A DNA stretch of 64,000 nucleotides from Roseovarius indicus (GTDB lineage: Bacteria > Pseudomonadota > Alphaproteobacteria > Rhodobacterales > Rhodobacteraceae). The stretch lies in contig NZ_CP031600.1 in assembly GCF_008728195.1 (NCBI RefSeq), positions 61,286-125,285 of the forward strand. Direction: 5' to 3'. The position numbers were made by a program, and so were the translations under genes. Numbering within the stretch: position 1 is the first letter of the stretch; each line of letters starts with the position of its first letter. The notes under the pieces were generated by a model that saw only the letters and a list, made by a program, of their open reading frames with translations, was not told the origin of the DNA and did not search any database. Shown in pieces: positions 35,533 to 44,074 of the stretch.

Positions 35533-35649
35533 CCTGCGTCCTTTCCTGTTCGCGATTGGCTCGTCACTATTGGATCGATGTAACCGACGCCCCCAACGCG
35601 CAGGGACGATGACCACAAGGTGGCTTCTGGGGGCAATCTTGTAGGGTTG

Positions 35650-35919
35650 TCATGCCTTCGCCTTGCGCGAAAAGAAGTTGAACGCCGGTACGAAAATCAC
35701 GGCAATGTACCAGCCATAGGCGAAGCTCTCGACCAGCCCCAGAAAGACGCTTGGCCAGCTGATCCAAGTCACGCCGGGCAGAAGTGGCAGCCAGGCCTGA
35801 TACATGGTGGCGGCCGGGAATATCAGGCCGAAGATAACGCACAGCACGAAGCTGATCGCCAGCAGAGTCCCAAGGGCCATTCCTAAGGGATAGATACGAA
35901 CCGATTTGAAATCTGACAT
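35650..35919 (-). CDS. DUF5676 membrane protein
   Basis: An 89-residue protein with two helices: MALGTLLAISFVLCVIFGLIFPA and ESFAYGWYIAVIFVPAFNFF. It matches DUF5676, a small family seen beside copper ATPases. AAGGAGAAATC precedes the ATG at 35919. Its own response-regulator box lies 82 bases upstream. The function is unknown. Confidence 0.8.
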   Translation of the reverse strand: MSDFKSVRIYPLGMALGTLLAISFVLCVIFGLIFPAATMYQAWLPLLPGVTWISWPSVFLGLVESFAYGWYIAVIFVPAFNFFSRKAKA

Positions 35920-36001
35920 GATTTCTCCTTCCAAACCTTTCAAAGCTGCCTCGTTGAGGCGATGACTGCACCCACAGCCGAAGGGCTGTCACGAAGATTC
36001 C

Positions 36002-36017
36002 TGTATCGTTTTGTCAC
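36002..36017 (-). promoter_or_regulatory. Response-regulator box upstream of DUF5676
   Basis: In the sense of the DUF5676 gene the site reads GTGACA-AAAC-GATACA. A further half-site (TGTCAC at 35987-35992) and a small hairpin (ACAGCC-CTTC-GGCTGT) lie between it and the gene. Confidence 0.55.
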
Positions 36018-36240
36018 AATGTGCGCCCAAAAATGGCGTCCGATGTGTGATCTCGTTCGAGGGCAACCGGGATGGCTATCTCGCGATTTCGCCATGAGTA
36101 GGACGAATGGACGAAAAGCAGGGCACAGGAACCCGCAAAAACGCTAATTATGATCATGGCTATGAAACCTTTCTCTTGACGTATGTTGAACAGCTACTGA
36201 TCTGTCCTTCTCGCTACGCGAGGCCGTGTCGCAACTGATC

Positions 36241-36399
36241 TCAATTTTTGCTGCAGCAGCATTTCCCCAAGGGTGCAACAGACGATCTGGCCTTGGGTCG
36301 GACTTCGGTAGCTGTGTTGACGGAACTGCCGCCACAGCACCCACCGGACTTTGCGGTTTGGGTTTGAGATTCATCGTTTTGGATGGATTTCTGAGCCAT
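36241..36399 (-). CDS. 52-residue Cys-rich small protein
   Basis: This short frame starts MAQKSIQNDESQTQTAKSGG and carries two cysteine clusters: CCGGSS at residues 21-26 and GKCCCSKN at the end. GGAGACCAAG lies upstream as ribosome binding site. There is no signal peptide, so a cytoplasmic metal-binding or metallothionein-like role is possible. Small CCGG proteins are known in Rhodobacteraceae but have no assigned function. Confidence 0.65.
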   Translation of the reverse strand: MAQKSIQNDESQTQTAKSGGCCGGSSVNTATEVRPKARSSVAPLGKCCCSKN

Positions 36400-36850
36400 C
36401 TTGGTCTCCTTCAATCATGGTTTCATATTGGAGACGCCCACTACGACATTCCATTACAGGAAAATCGGTGAATTCCGCGACCCATCCGCCAGGTCACGCC
36501 GCTCCGATCATCAGCAACAAATCGGACTCGAGGCTATAGGGCGTAACGCCGAGATTTCGCGGTACGGGACCTTTTCCAATTCAACCCGACTGATCGCACT
36601 GCTATCAGTGGCACGCGCAAAACCACTCGCCGAACTCTCCAACGCTAGGGCCATCCTGACCCACCGGCAGACCCCCCAAATAGGTGGTGCACGCTCGAAC
36701 CACGATTAACCCTTCACCGCCCTCCAGAGCCGATCTGTTCTGATTAATCGCTGTCAACTCCTAGTCGACGGTGGGGGTTTCCTTTACGTCGTCAATCGGG
36801 TCAACGAGCTGATCCAGAACTGTCGCTCGCGCCTCAGCGATCATCGCAGG
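36400..36850. other. Intergenic stretch with no supported gene
   Basis: Several short frames occur but none looks like protein. Near 36760-36850 the minus strand reads like a broken C-terminus (IAEARATVLDQLVDPIDDVKE), probably a fragment of a lost gene joined to the petA remnant next door. No operator or hairpin stood out. Confidence 0.4.
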
Positions 36851-37063
36851 CTAACGCCGCCATATAAAGACAGGATCTCCCGCCCAGTTAAACGCGCTCC
36901 CGGGTCCTATAGTAGCGTCCGTTAAATCGACGACACTGGTTGATTGGCTGATGATATCGGCCGAAGGGTTCATGTATTTGATCAGCGCCCAGGCAGCAGG
37001 ACCCATTGCGACTACTCCCGCAACTGCAGTGGCGTAGTTGAGAAAGTCTTGCCAACGGTTACG
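36851..37063 (-). pseudogene. Truncated second Rieske (petA) gene
   Basis: The 70-codon frame matches the N-terminal part of PetA (RNRWQDFLNYATAVAGVVAM... LIKYMNPSAD... AGDPVFIW) and lines up with the intact gene at 26077 ([16 protein letters not shown]... [10 protein letters not shown]... RGKPVFI). It has no start codon in frame and stops before the cluster-binding domain. It is diverged from the intact copy, so it is an independent acquisition or an old duplicate. Confidence 0.7.
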
Positions 37064-37072
37064 TATGAGACA

Positions 37073-37549
37073 TCAATTGTCTCTTTTTAAACCGGAGACC
37101 GTACTCCCCGACGCTTTATGTTGGTCGATTTCAAGACTGCCGTTAGCCGCAGTGCTGTTCTTTTGGTTTTTGCTGCTATCAGACTGCTCGTTCCGTAGCT
37201 TTGAATTGCTGGGCTCATTTGAAACAAAAGGACACGGTCTGTCGGCATCCAGCAGTAGAACTACGAGTTCGGTTGCCATATCGCGACGTAGTCCGGCAAG
37301 GAGGTAGGCGCAGTCCTTGGGTCCGAGGCCCAGAATTCTGGCCGCTTCAACCAGACTCTGGCCGTCACCTTCGATCCGTCGAAAGAGTTCTTGGGAAATC
37401 GGCGCATCGGCATGGTGCGAATGCGATGCGCATGCGCAGCCCATCCGGTGAACGAGACTAAACAACTCCGTTGAGGAGGCGAGGCGCCTATGGATTGCCG
37501 GATCCGATGTATTGTCCTCTCCGCTGATCATTTTGGTGTCTCCCGCCAT
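37073..37549 (-). CDS. Hypothetical Cys/His-containing protein beside the sigma factor
   Basis: A 158-residue soluble protein, no known family. A MGCACASHSHH cluster near residue 36 could bind metal. A central segment (EAARILGLGPKDCAYLLAGLRRDMATELVVLLLDA) looks helix-turn-helix-like. The polar C-terminus is low in complexity. It lies 78 bases downstream of the ECF sigma gene in the same direction and may be its partner or regulator; that is inference. Confidence 0.5.
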   Translation of the reverse strand: MAGDTKMISGEDNTSDPAIHRRLASSTELFSLVHRMGCACASHSHHADAPISQELFRRIEGDGQSLVEAARILGLGPKDCAYLLAGLRRDMATELVVLLLDADRPCPFVSNEPSNSKLRNEQSDSSKNQKNSTAANGSLEIDQHKASGSTVSGLKRDN

Positions 37550-37627
37550 GATGCCCGGATATGGGCTTTCACGGAAGTCGACGCTTCCTAGCAGAAACCA
37601 TTACAAGCTTGGCCTATTCACCCAGCA

Positions 37628-38260
37628 TTAGTTGGATGCGTCCTTGGGAGCACAGTGGGTCTGATCCTCGGGGTTTTCGCAGCCGATTGGAGGGCAGTAG
37701 CAGTCATCCCAACCTGTCTTGCAACACTTGCCACAATGACCCGTCAGCGCATCGCGCAAGGCCGCGCGGGCACGATGCAGACGCACGCCAAGAGCGTTGC
37801 GGGTCAGGCCCATGTCGACGGCGACCGCGGCACGATCCTCCTCCCCGAAGTCGATCCGACGAATCAATTCGGCATCTGCATCCCGCAGCGCCGGGATCAG
37901 ACCATCCACGCAACGGCAAAATTGCGCCATCTGTGCGGGGGCATCATCAGCCAGTGCCTCGGGTTCACAGCCATACGCTTCGGTCAGGCGCCCGCGGCGA
38001 GCCACCTTACGGAAATGATCGTTCATCGTCGATCGCAAGATGGCGTAGAGCCAGGAATCCATTCGCTCCACATCTCGTAGCTGGTTTTTGCGCGTCAGCA
38101 CCCGAACGCAGAATTCCTGCAAAACATCGTCCGCATCCGCCTTGTTGCCCAAGCGGCGCACCAGAAATCCCATAAAGGCTTGCCGACCCTCTGAAAGCGC
38201 GATCTCGGCGGGGTCGCGGTCTTGGGCGGGTTCCCGTGTTTCTTTGTCTGGCTCCGTCAT
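37628..38260 (-). CDS. ECF sigma factor with Cys-rich C-terminal tail
   Basis: A 210-residue sigma-70-family regulator. Region 2 is LGNKADADDVLQEFCVRVL... MDSWLYAILRSTMNDHFRK; region 4 is LRDADAELIRRIDFGEEDRAAVAVDMGLTRNALGVRLHRARAALR. A 36-residue tail with seven cysteines follows (HCGKCC, CYC, GC, HC). In the copper-sensing CorE class a C-terminal Cys-rich domain controls the sigma factor directly; this tail is short but similar in idea. No anti-sigma gene of a known type is next to it. Confidence 0.85.
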   Translation of the reverse strand: MTEPDKETREPAQDRDPAEIALSEGRQAFMGFLVRRLGNKADADDVLQEFCVRVLTRKNQLRDVERMDSWLYAILRSTMNDHFRKVARRGRLTEAYGCEPEALADDAPAQMAQFCRCVDGLIPALRDADAELIRRIDFGEEDRAAVAVDMGLTRNALGVRLHRARAALRDALTGHCGKCCKTGWDDCYCPPIGCENPEDQTHCAPKDASN

Positions 38261-38389
38261 ATCTCATCCCTCCATTTCATTGAGATGCGAGCACATTGCA
38301 TTAAGATCGAAATAACGCGGCGCCCAAATTCGTTCATCGAAGGTGACGGATGAACGACCGGTTCTCGTTTGCTTCGGAAGATTGCGTCT

Positions 38390-39280
38390 TCAAACCTCAT
38401 TGAGTGTCCGTTCCTTTCGGCGGTGCACCATCGCTATTCCTAAAAGTATCATAACGATGCCTACAATTTGTAAGACAGAGAGCCTCTCTCCATAGACAAC
38501 GATACCCAAGGTCAGTCCGAAAACCGGAATAAGAAAACTGAAGGCATTGGCCCGGTTCAATGGAACTGTTTCAAGCGCTGAGAACCACAGCCAATAGACA
38601 AGTGCCGATCCTGCCATGGCCAGGACGAGAAGCGACGCGATGAATGCGGGCGCCCATTTAATTGTAGTTGGCTCCTCCATGGACATAGCCGCAATGACGA
38701 GTGGTACGCTGCCTAACAGCATCTGCACTCCCATTGCCGAAAGGCTGTCCACCTTTCCTGCAATGGATTTTATCAGGACGTTGCTAAGCGTAACGCCAGC
38801 GGCTGCAAGAATGATGTACAAAACGCCAATGGCATAACTCTCGTTCCCGTCTGTCAGAAAATCCGGCAGGGCAATTAGCACAATCCCCGCAAATCCAGCA
38901 AACAAACCTGCGCTACCAATTAAGGACAGCTTTTCCCCAAGCCAGAACGCCGCGAGGACAGCTGCCAGAAGAGGTTGCGTATTCGCTATTACCGTCGCAA
39001 GGCCCGGTGAAACAAACTCTGCCGCGTGAAACATCCCGAGAAAGCCAAGACTCGTCGCACCGAAGCCAACTCCCGCTAGCGTCAACCAAACCCGGTGCCC
39101 TCGCGGAAACGGTCGCCCTAAGATCAGCGCCAAAACTGTAAGCACGCCGCCTGCGAGGAGCGCCCTCATGGCGGCAAAAGTTAGATGGGGCGAGTATTTG
39201 AGCCCGGCCACGATGACCGGGAAGCACAAGGCCCAGAGCACCATCGCAAGGACAATCTTCAGGGCCGCTACTGGTGTCAT
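38390..39280 (-). CDS. DMT-superfamily (EamA) transporter
   Basis: A 296-residue exporter with ten helices: MVLWALCFPVIVAGLKYSP (helix 1), LGFLGMFHAAEFVSPGLATVIANTQPLLAA and LETVPLNRANAFSFLIPVFGL. The ATG at 39280 follows AAAGGACTACCT. A response-regulator box in the correct orientation ends 79 bases upstream, which places it in the copper regulon. Confidence 0.82.
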   Translation of the reverse strand: MTPVAALKIVLAMVLWALCFPVIVAGLKYSPHLTFAAMRALLAGGVLTVLALILGRPFPRGHRVWLTLAGVGFGATSLGFLGMFHAAEFVSPGLATVIANTQPLLAAVLAAFWLGEKLSLIGSAGLFAGFAGIVLIALPDFLTDGNESYAIGVLYIILAAAGVTLSNVLIKSIAGKVDSLSAMGVQMLLGSVPLVIAAMSMEEPTTIKWAPAFIASLLVLAMAGSALVYWLWFSALETVPLNRANAFSFLIPVFGLTLGIVVYGERLSVLQIVGIVMILLGIAMVHRRKERTLNEV

Positions 39281-39359
39281 AGGTAGTCCTTTCATCGAAC
39301 CGGCTCACGTTCATCCTGTCTAGGATCTACAGGATCAAGCGTCAGATACCGAGGGAATC

Positions 39360-39404
39360 TGTCACCAAATGTAACCAGGTCGGCTTCTGCGACAGACCGT
39401 TACA
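39360..39404. promoter_or_regulatory. Divergent pair of response-regulator boxes
   Basis: TGTCAC-CAAA-TGTAAC at 39360-39375 serves the minus-strand transporter; GCGACA-GACC-GTTACA at 39389-39404 serves the plus-strand EF-hand gene. The two boxes start 29 bases apart, exactly as at 41856-41900. Confidence 0.65.
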
Positions 39405-39482
39405 CGACAGCGCCGGGAGCCTGTTGCGCGACACGTCGCATTTGCCATGTTGGTCGGGCAACAAGCCAAAAGGAGGCACTCT

Positions 39483-39761
39483 ATGAAACGCAACACCACG
39501 CTCATTCTCGCAACCGCATTTGCCACGGCTCTCGGCGGCGCAGCGCTCGCGGACATGGGATATGTAACCGGGCACCATGATCTGCCCGACCGCGATAACA
39601 ACATCCACATGAACGATACGATGCGCGGCCATTTCGATCACGCCGATCAAAACAAGGACGGCAAGGTCACGCGCGCGGAGGTGGAGGCCCATATGGAGGC
39701 TGCATCAGAGTTCAAGAGCATGTTCGAAGAGCGCTTTGACAATCCGCAGCGAGGCCAATGA
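39483..39761 (+). CDS. Small exported EF-hand protein
   Basis: A 92-residue periplasmic protein: signal peptide (TLILATAFATALGGAALA), a GYVTGHHDLPDRDNNIHM stretch and one EF-hand loop (DQNKDGKVTRAE). AAAAGGAGGCACTCT precedes the ATG. It is a paralogue of the protein at 41512, which shares the layout GYGSGHHELPERGENTHSGD. Calcium or copper binding is likely but unproven. Confidence 0.8.
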   Translation: MKRNTTLILATAFATALGGAALADMGYVTGHHDLPDRDNNIHMNDTMRGHFDHADQNKDGKVTRAEVEAHMEAASEFKSMFEERFDNPQRGQ

Positions 39762-39999
39762 GGCTATCCAACGGGCGCACTGGCTGACAAAGGAAAGTCA
39801 AATTCTCTGCAGCTCGAACACGACTGTGGCGCTCAAAATGCGCCGCAGTCAGCTTAAGTTTCGTAACGGCTATGGCCTTCCTTTCATCCGTGCTTCGCCT
39901 CGCGATAGAGAACGCACAGTCGACGCAGTTCATCCATTTCGGTTTCGGATAGCGTCGGAAATCAACACGGAAACCTATGCGCAAACAAGGAGCGACCCT

Positions 40000-41013
40000 A
40001 TGAGAAATCCGTTACTGGCAATCGGTGCAGTAGTAATCACTAGCAGCGCTGCAATAGCCGATGTGTACATTCCGGAAGGAGAACTCGGAACAGTACTTCA
40101 TCTGAACGAAGTCTTTGAGGTTGTTGGCCGCATCGAGGGTCTCGACAACGTTCACGGACTGGCAGGCGCAACAAACCGCGGCATCCTGGTTGCCGGTAGT
40201 CTTACGGAAACCGAAGTCGGCATGGTGCCCAAGCCTTCCGAGGTTTCCGAGGAGGATCACGCAGCCCACCACGGAGGCGGAGAAGATGCCGGCCCGGCCG
40301 CTTCGAGTCTGGTCACCTTGGTCGACGCCGACAGTCATGAAATCCTGCGTCGAATCGAAGTGCCCGGTATCGTTCACCATGTCGGAATTTCCTCGGATGA
40401 ACGCTTCGCCGCCGTGACTCATCCCGGTCTTGATGCTGTTTCGCTGATCGACCTGGAAAGCGGTGAGGTGACAGCGACCGTCACCACGGGCCCGATCCCG
40501 GAATATGCAATCGCCGACCCGAAGACTGGCAATTTCTTCGTTTCCAATGCCGGTAACAACACAATCAGCGAACTCGATCCAGAAGACGGGATTGTAAAGC
40601 GAAACTTCAAACTGCAAGGTCCACCCAAGCACATGCTGCTTGATGCCGAGGCCCGCCAACTGATCGTCAGCGAGTCCGACACAGGGAAGGTTTCCATCGT
40701 CGACGCCGACAGTGGTGAAACCCTTAGTTCGTTCGAAATTAGCGGCGAGCTGCATGGCGTCTCAGCCGACAAAGACGCAATCTGGTCGAGCGCACGCGAA
40801 CGCGACCGCGTGGTACGCATTGATCGTGCCACAGGTGAACGCCTGGAAGTCAACGTCGGCCCCGAACCCTACCATATGGCGCGCGTGGACGACGCGCTTC
40901 TGGTGAGCAGCGCAGCCAAAAACGAGCTATGGGTTCTGGACCCGGAAACGCTTGATCTTATTAAGACTCTCGAGACCGACAGCACGGGGCATCAGTTTGC
41001 CCGAATGCCATAG
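40000..41013 (+). CDS. Exported YVTN-type beta-propeller protein
   Basis: A 337-residue periplasmic protein with a signal peptide (LLAIGAVVITSSAAIA) and repeated propeller blades (SLIDLESGEVTATVTTGPIPEYAIADPKT, SIVDADSGETLSSFEI). A His/Asp-rich loop (EEDHAAHHGGGED, residues ~80-92) interrupts the first blades. Beta-propellers with such loops include the zinc chaperone AztD; a metal-chaperone role is plausible here but not proven. The ATG at 40000 follows AAGGAGCGACCC; the longer frame has no protein character. Confidence 0.75.
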   Translation: MRNPLLAIGAVVITSSAAIADVYIPEGELGTVLHLNEVFEVVGRIEGLDNVHGLAGATNRGILVAGSLTETEVGMVPKPSEVSEEDHAAHHGGGEDAGPAASSLVTLVDADSHEILRRIEVPGIVHHVGISSDERFAAVTHPGLDAVSLIDLESGEVTATVTTGPIPEYAIADPKTGNFFVSNAGNNTISELDPEDGIVKRNFKLQGPPKHMLLDAEARQLIVSESDTGKVSIVDADSGETLSSFEISGELHGVSADKDAIWSSARERDRVVRIDRATGERLEVNVGPEPYHMARVDDALLVSSAAKNELWVLDPETLDLIKTLETDSTGHQFARMP

Positions 41014-41511
41014 GCCGAACGATTGAAGCTATGGCGGGCCCTAAGGTGCCCGCCTCTTCGCAAGCCAATGGGCCAAACAGGTTGGCCGGTGAACTACGAG
41101 GATTGACCTCCGGCCTCGATCCGGAACATGCGGTAAGTTTCGGACCGATTGGCTTTCGGCACATCCGTTTCACACTGGCAACGTGAATGACCACTACCCT
41201 GCCCACTTCTCAGCATCCAACAACGGGGTCGTCAACTGTTCTCGGGGCAGAAAGGAGCGTGGCGCCATGCGAAAGGTCATCCGAGCTCAGAGAGAACACT
41301 CCACTTTTACCACGGTCGTTTTTGCCAAAGAAACCTCATGCCATGATTGCAGAGTTCGCCTCTGCCTGGTCGAGAATAAAGTGACTGCGACACTGTGGAG
41401 CGTCACGCTCTTAGGGGTTGCTTTCCGCACCGGCCAACTTGTCAGTGGCCAGCGGTTTCAAACAAACCCATGTCCACCTTGCAGCCTTGACTTCAGGAGA
41501 TTTTTCGGCGG
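41014..41511. other. Intergenic stretch, no gene supported
   Basis: Frames up to 132 codons exist on the plus strand, but they lack domains, signal sequences and a convincing ribosome binding site. Nothing else was recognised. Confidence 0.4.
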
Positions 41512-41787
41512 TCAGAAGCCTGGATTGGCAAATTCTCCAAGCAGTGCATTTCGCTTGAACCATTTGTCACGGCCGTCGTGAGCTTCGACCTCCGCGCGCG
41601 ATGCCATCCCATCTTGGTTTCGGTCAATGTGACGGAAGTGCCCCTTCATTGTATCTCCAGAATGCGTGTTTTCACCGCGCTCGGGCAGTTCGTGATGCCC
41701 GCTGCCATAGCCGTTGTCTGCCAAGACGGCACCGCCCGCACCCACCGCGGCGGCTGTGAGAAGAATCAACATGAGATTATGTTTCAT
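41512..41787 (-). CDS. Small exported EF-hand protein (paralogue of 39483)
   Basis: A 91-residue protein with a signal peptide (LMLILLTAAAVGAGGAVLA), GSGHHELPERGENTHSGD and one EF-hand-like loop (DRNQDGMASRAE) in which the residue after Gly is Met. AAAGGAGCGAACC precedes the ATG at 41787. The gene is divergent from the two-component system and shares its operator pair. Confidence 0.75.
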   Translation of the reverse strand: MKHNLMLILLTAAAVGAGGAVLADNGYGSGHHELPERGENTHSGDTMKGHFRHIDRNQDGMASRAEVEAHDGRDKWFKRNALLGEFANPGF

Positions 41788-41855
41788 TGGTTCGCTCCTT
41801 TTGTTTGAAGATGTTTCACGATAAATTGGTGACGGGGAGCTATCGATAGTGGATA

Positions 41856-41900
41856 TGTATTGATCTGTCGCAAAGCCTGACTGTGTTACGTTTCGTGACA
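41856..41900. promoter_or_regulatory. Divergent pair of response-regulator boxes
   Basis: TGTATT-GATC-TGTCGC at 41856-41871 serves the minus-strand EF-hand gene; GTTACG-TTTC-GTGACA at 41885-41900 serves the response regulator itself (autoregulation). The box starts are 29 bases apart, the same as at 39360-39404. Confidence 0.6.
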
Positions 41901-41942
41901 AATTTTCTCGGCAATCACCCTTCGATCGCTTAGATAGAAGTC

Positions 41943-42665
41943 ATGACGAACCCGCCCCACATACTGCTGGTCGATGATAGCGCCGAAATTCGCAAAGCTG
42001 TCGCACGATATCTGGAAAAGAACGACATGCGCGTGACGAGTGCGGTCGATGCGGTCCAGATGGACGACCTGCTCAAGGTTGGCGGCTATGACCTCATCGT
42101 GCTGGACGTAATGATGCCCGGCGAAAACGGGATATCGGTCTGTCGCCGCTTGTCCGCCAAGGGGGTGGCCCCAATCGTGATGTTGACAGCGCTTGGAGAG
42201 GAAATGGACCGTATCATCGGCCTAGAGGTCGGTGCGGATGACTATTTGCCCAAACCCTTCAATCCGCGCGAGTTGCTTGCGCGGATAAGGGCAATTCTGC
42301 GTCGGGCGCAGAAACCGGAAGCGCTGGCGGGAAGTCTTACAGGCAGCCGTGTACGGTTCGCAGATTGGACGCTCGAAACCGACACACGCCGTCTTGGCGC
42401 GGAAGACGGCCGAGAGGATGTGCTGACAACATCAGAGTTCAAATTGCTGACAATCCTGCTGGAACGCCCGCGCATCGTGATGAGCCGCGAGCAGCTTTTT
42501 GACCTGACGGTTGGGCGAACACCGGCCGCTTTCGACCGGACTATCGACAACCAGATCAGCCGCCTCAGGCGGAAGATCGAGCACAACCCGGGACGCCCAA
42601 AAATCATCACAACGGTTCGAAACGGAGGTTATTGCCTGGCAACGGACGTCGAGGTCGAACGGTGA
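41943..42665 (+). CDS. OmpR-family response regulator
   Basis: A 240-residue regulator: receiver domain with acidic pocket DDS, phosphoacceptor Asp in DLIVLDVMMPGENG, conserved Thr in MLTALG and Lys in YLPKPF; then an OmpR/PhoB winged helix (TTSEFKLLTILLERP... RTIDNQISRLRRKIE). It is translationally coupled to the histidine kinase. OmpR-type proteins bind direct hexamer repeats about 10 bases apart, as in the TGTNNC-N4-TGTNNC boxes found across the island. A CopR/CusR-type role in copper response is inferred from neighbours. Confidence 0.92.
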   Translation: MTNPPHILLVDDSAEIRKAVARYLEKNDMRVTSAVDAVQMDDLLKVGGYDLIVLDVMMPGENGISVCRRLSAKGVAPIVMLTALGEEMDRIIGLEVGADDYLPKPFNPRELLARIRAILRRAQKPEALAGSLTGSRVRFADWTLETDTRRLGAEDGREDVLTTSEFKLLTILLERPRIVMSREQLFDLTVGRTPAAFDRTIDNQISRLRRKIEHNPGRPKIITTVRNGGYCLATDVEVER

Positions 42666-44074
42666 CCCGCAAGCCTCTGGATAGCTTGCGCGTTCAACTT
42701 CTGCTGCTCATTATTGGGAGCCTCGTAGTGGCTCAATCCATTAGCCTCTGGTTGTTCGTGGACGAACGCAGTCTCGCCGTCCGCGCTGCGATCGGGGCAG
42801 AGGCGGCCGGGCGCGCTGCGAATGTGGCCATGCTACTAGAACAGGCCCCAAAGGAGTTGCGAGCCTCCATTCTTCGCGCCGCAGATTCGCCGCTGGCACG
42901 GTTTCGGACCGACCCGCAGGCGGCTGTGGATCATCTTGATCACCGCGCGGGAGGAGCTGTCGAAGCGCGCGTCAGGTCATTTTTCGGCGCTGAAGACAGT
43001 CGCGAAATCCGAGTAGAATTGCATGAGGTTGAGCGCGAATTCCCGCCAATGAGGTCAGTGCCGCCGGAGATGGCCGCAGAGCACAAGCAGATGATGCATG
43101 ACAAGATCTCGGGGCTTGAATTGACACTGTCTATCGCGCTTGAAGATGGCACATGGCTGAATGTCGATACGCGCTTTCAGCGACCGCCGCTACAGTGGCC
43201 AATCTTTTCTGCGGTGAGCTTTGGTTTCACGGCGGCGTTCCTGATTGGTGTTGCTTTTTGGTACTTGCTTGCTCGCCTGACCTGGCCGTTAAGGCGCTTG
43301 GCGCAAGCCGCAGACAGGCTTGGCAGGGGAGAGGAAAACAAGCCACTCCCAGTCGCGGGACCAAGCGAAGTCAGAGAACTGACGGATACCTTCAATCACA
43401 TGCAGGAGAGACTGGTGCGCACGGTCGCTGACAAGACGCGTATAATGGCCGCTCTGGGTCACGATTTGCGTTCGCCACTGACCGCTTTGCGGGTTCACGC
43501 AGAGATGGTGGATGAGGAAGAGACGCGTGACGCCTTGGTGAAATCCATCGAGGAAATGCAGGATATGGTCGAGCGCACACTGGCTTTTGCTCGAGGCATG
43601 GCAATAAGTGAAGCTCCTGAAACAATAGAATTGGGGGAATTTCTCACTGAGCTGAAGTGTGACATGCTCAACGCATTCCGACTCGAAACGGACACACCGC
43701 TTCAGGTGAGGCTTCGGCCTCAATCCATGCGCCGAGCTTTGCGGAACGTCATAGAAAATGCAGTACGTTACGGCGACGATGTCGAGGTCACGTATAGCCG
43801 CGAGTATGACAGGGCATCGATCTGGGTTCGTGATCATGGTCCCGGCATCCCGGAGACGCAGCTAGAAGAGGTTTTTGAACCATTTTTTCGGGTCGAGACG
43901 TCACGCTCACGCGAGACGGGTGGCACCGGTCTCGGCCTGTCAATCGCACGCACCATCATGCGCTCGCATGGCGGCGATGTAACTTTGCAGAACCACCCGG
44001 ACGGCGGGCTTCTTGCGCGACTCGATTTGCCGTTTTCACAAAGTTCCAACCAGCAAGAAAGGACAATATCATGA
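42662..44074 (+). CDS. Sensor histidine kinase
   Basis: A 470-residue membrane kinase. Two helices (LLLLIIGSLVVAQSISLWLF and ISAV/FTAAFLIGVAFWYLLA near 180) enclose a ~140-residue periplasmic sensor domain. HAMP follows, then the phosphoacceptor box LGHDLRSPLTALRVH, N box RNVIENAVRYGDDV and G boxes DHGPGIP and GGTGLGLS. The start is a GTG at 42662 inside the regulator's stop (GTGA). The signal is probably a periplasmic metal; this follows from context only. Confidence 0.9.
   Translation: MTRKPLDSLRVQLLLLIIGSLVVAQSISLWLFVDERSLAVRAAIGAEAAGRAANVAMLLEQAPKELRASILRAADSPLARFRTDPQAAVDHLDHRAGGAVEARVRSFFGAEDSREIRVELHEVEREFPPMRSVPPEMAAEHKQMMHDKISGLELTLSIALEDGTWLNVDTRFQRPPLQWPIFSAVSFGFTAAFLIGVAFWYLLARLTWPLRRLAQAADRLGRGEENKPLPVAGPSEVRELTDTFNHMQERLVRTVADKTRIMAALGHDLRSPLTALRVHAEMVDEEETRDALVKSIEEMQDMVERTLAFARGMAISEAPETIELGEFLTELKCDMLNAFRLETDTPLQVRLRPQSMRRALRNVIENAVRYGDDVEVTYSREYDRASIWVRDHGPGIPETQLEEVFEPFFRVETSRSRETGGTGLGLSIARTIMRSHGGDVTLQNHPDGGLLARLDLPFSQSSNQQERTIS

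Noticed and set aside
35576..35581. TGTAAC half-site upstream of the P1B ATPase
   Set aside because: No second hexamer at the ten-base distance; it is within chance expectation.
36401..36709. A 102-codon plus-strand frame
   Set aside because: No homology, no ribosome binding site, and it overlaps a region that seems to be made of gene debris.
37561..38175. Plus-strand frame opposite the sigma factor
   Set aside because: Arg/Ser/Pro-rich shadow; the minus-strand sigma factor has clear region 2 and region 4 motifs.
41183..41581. A 132-codon plus-strand frame between the beta-propeller and EF-hand genes
   Set aside because: No signal peptide, domain or ribosome binding site; composition does not look protein-like.
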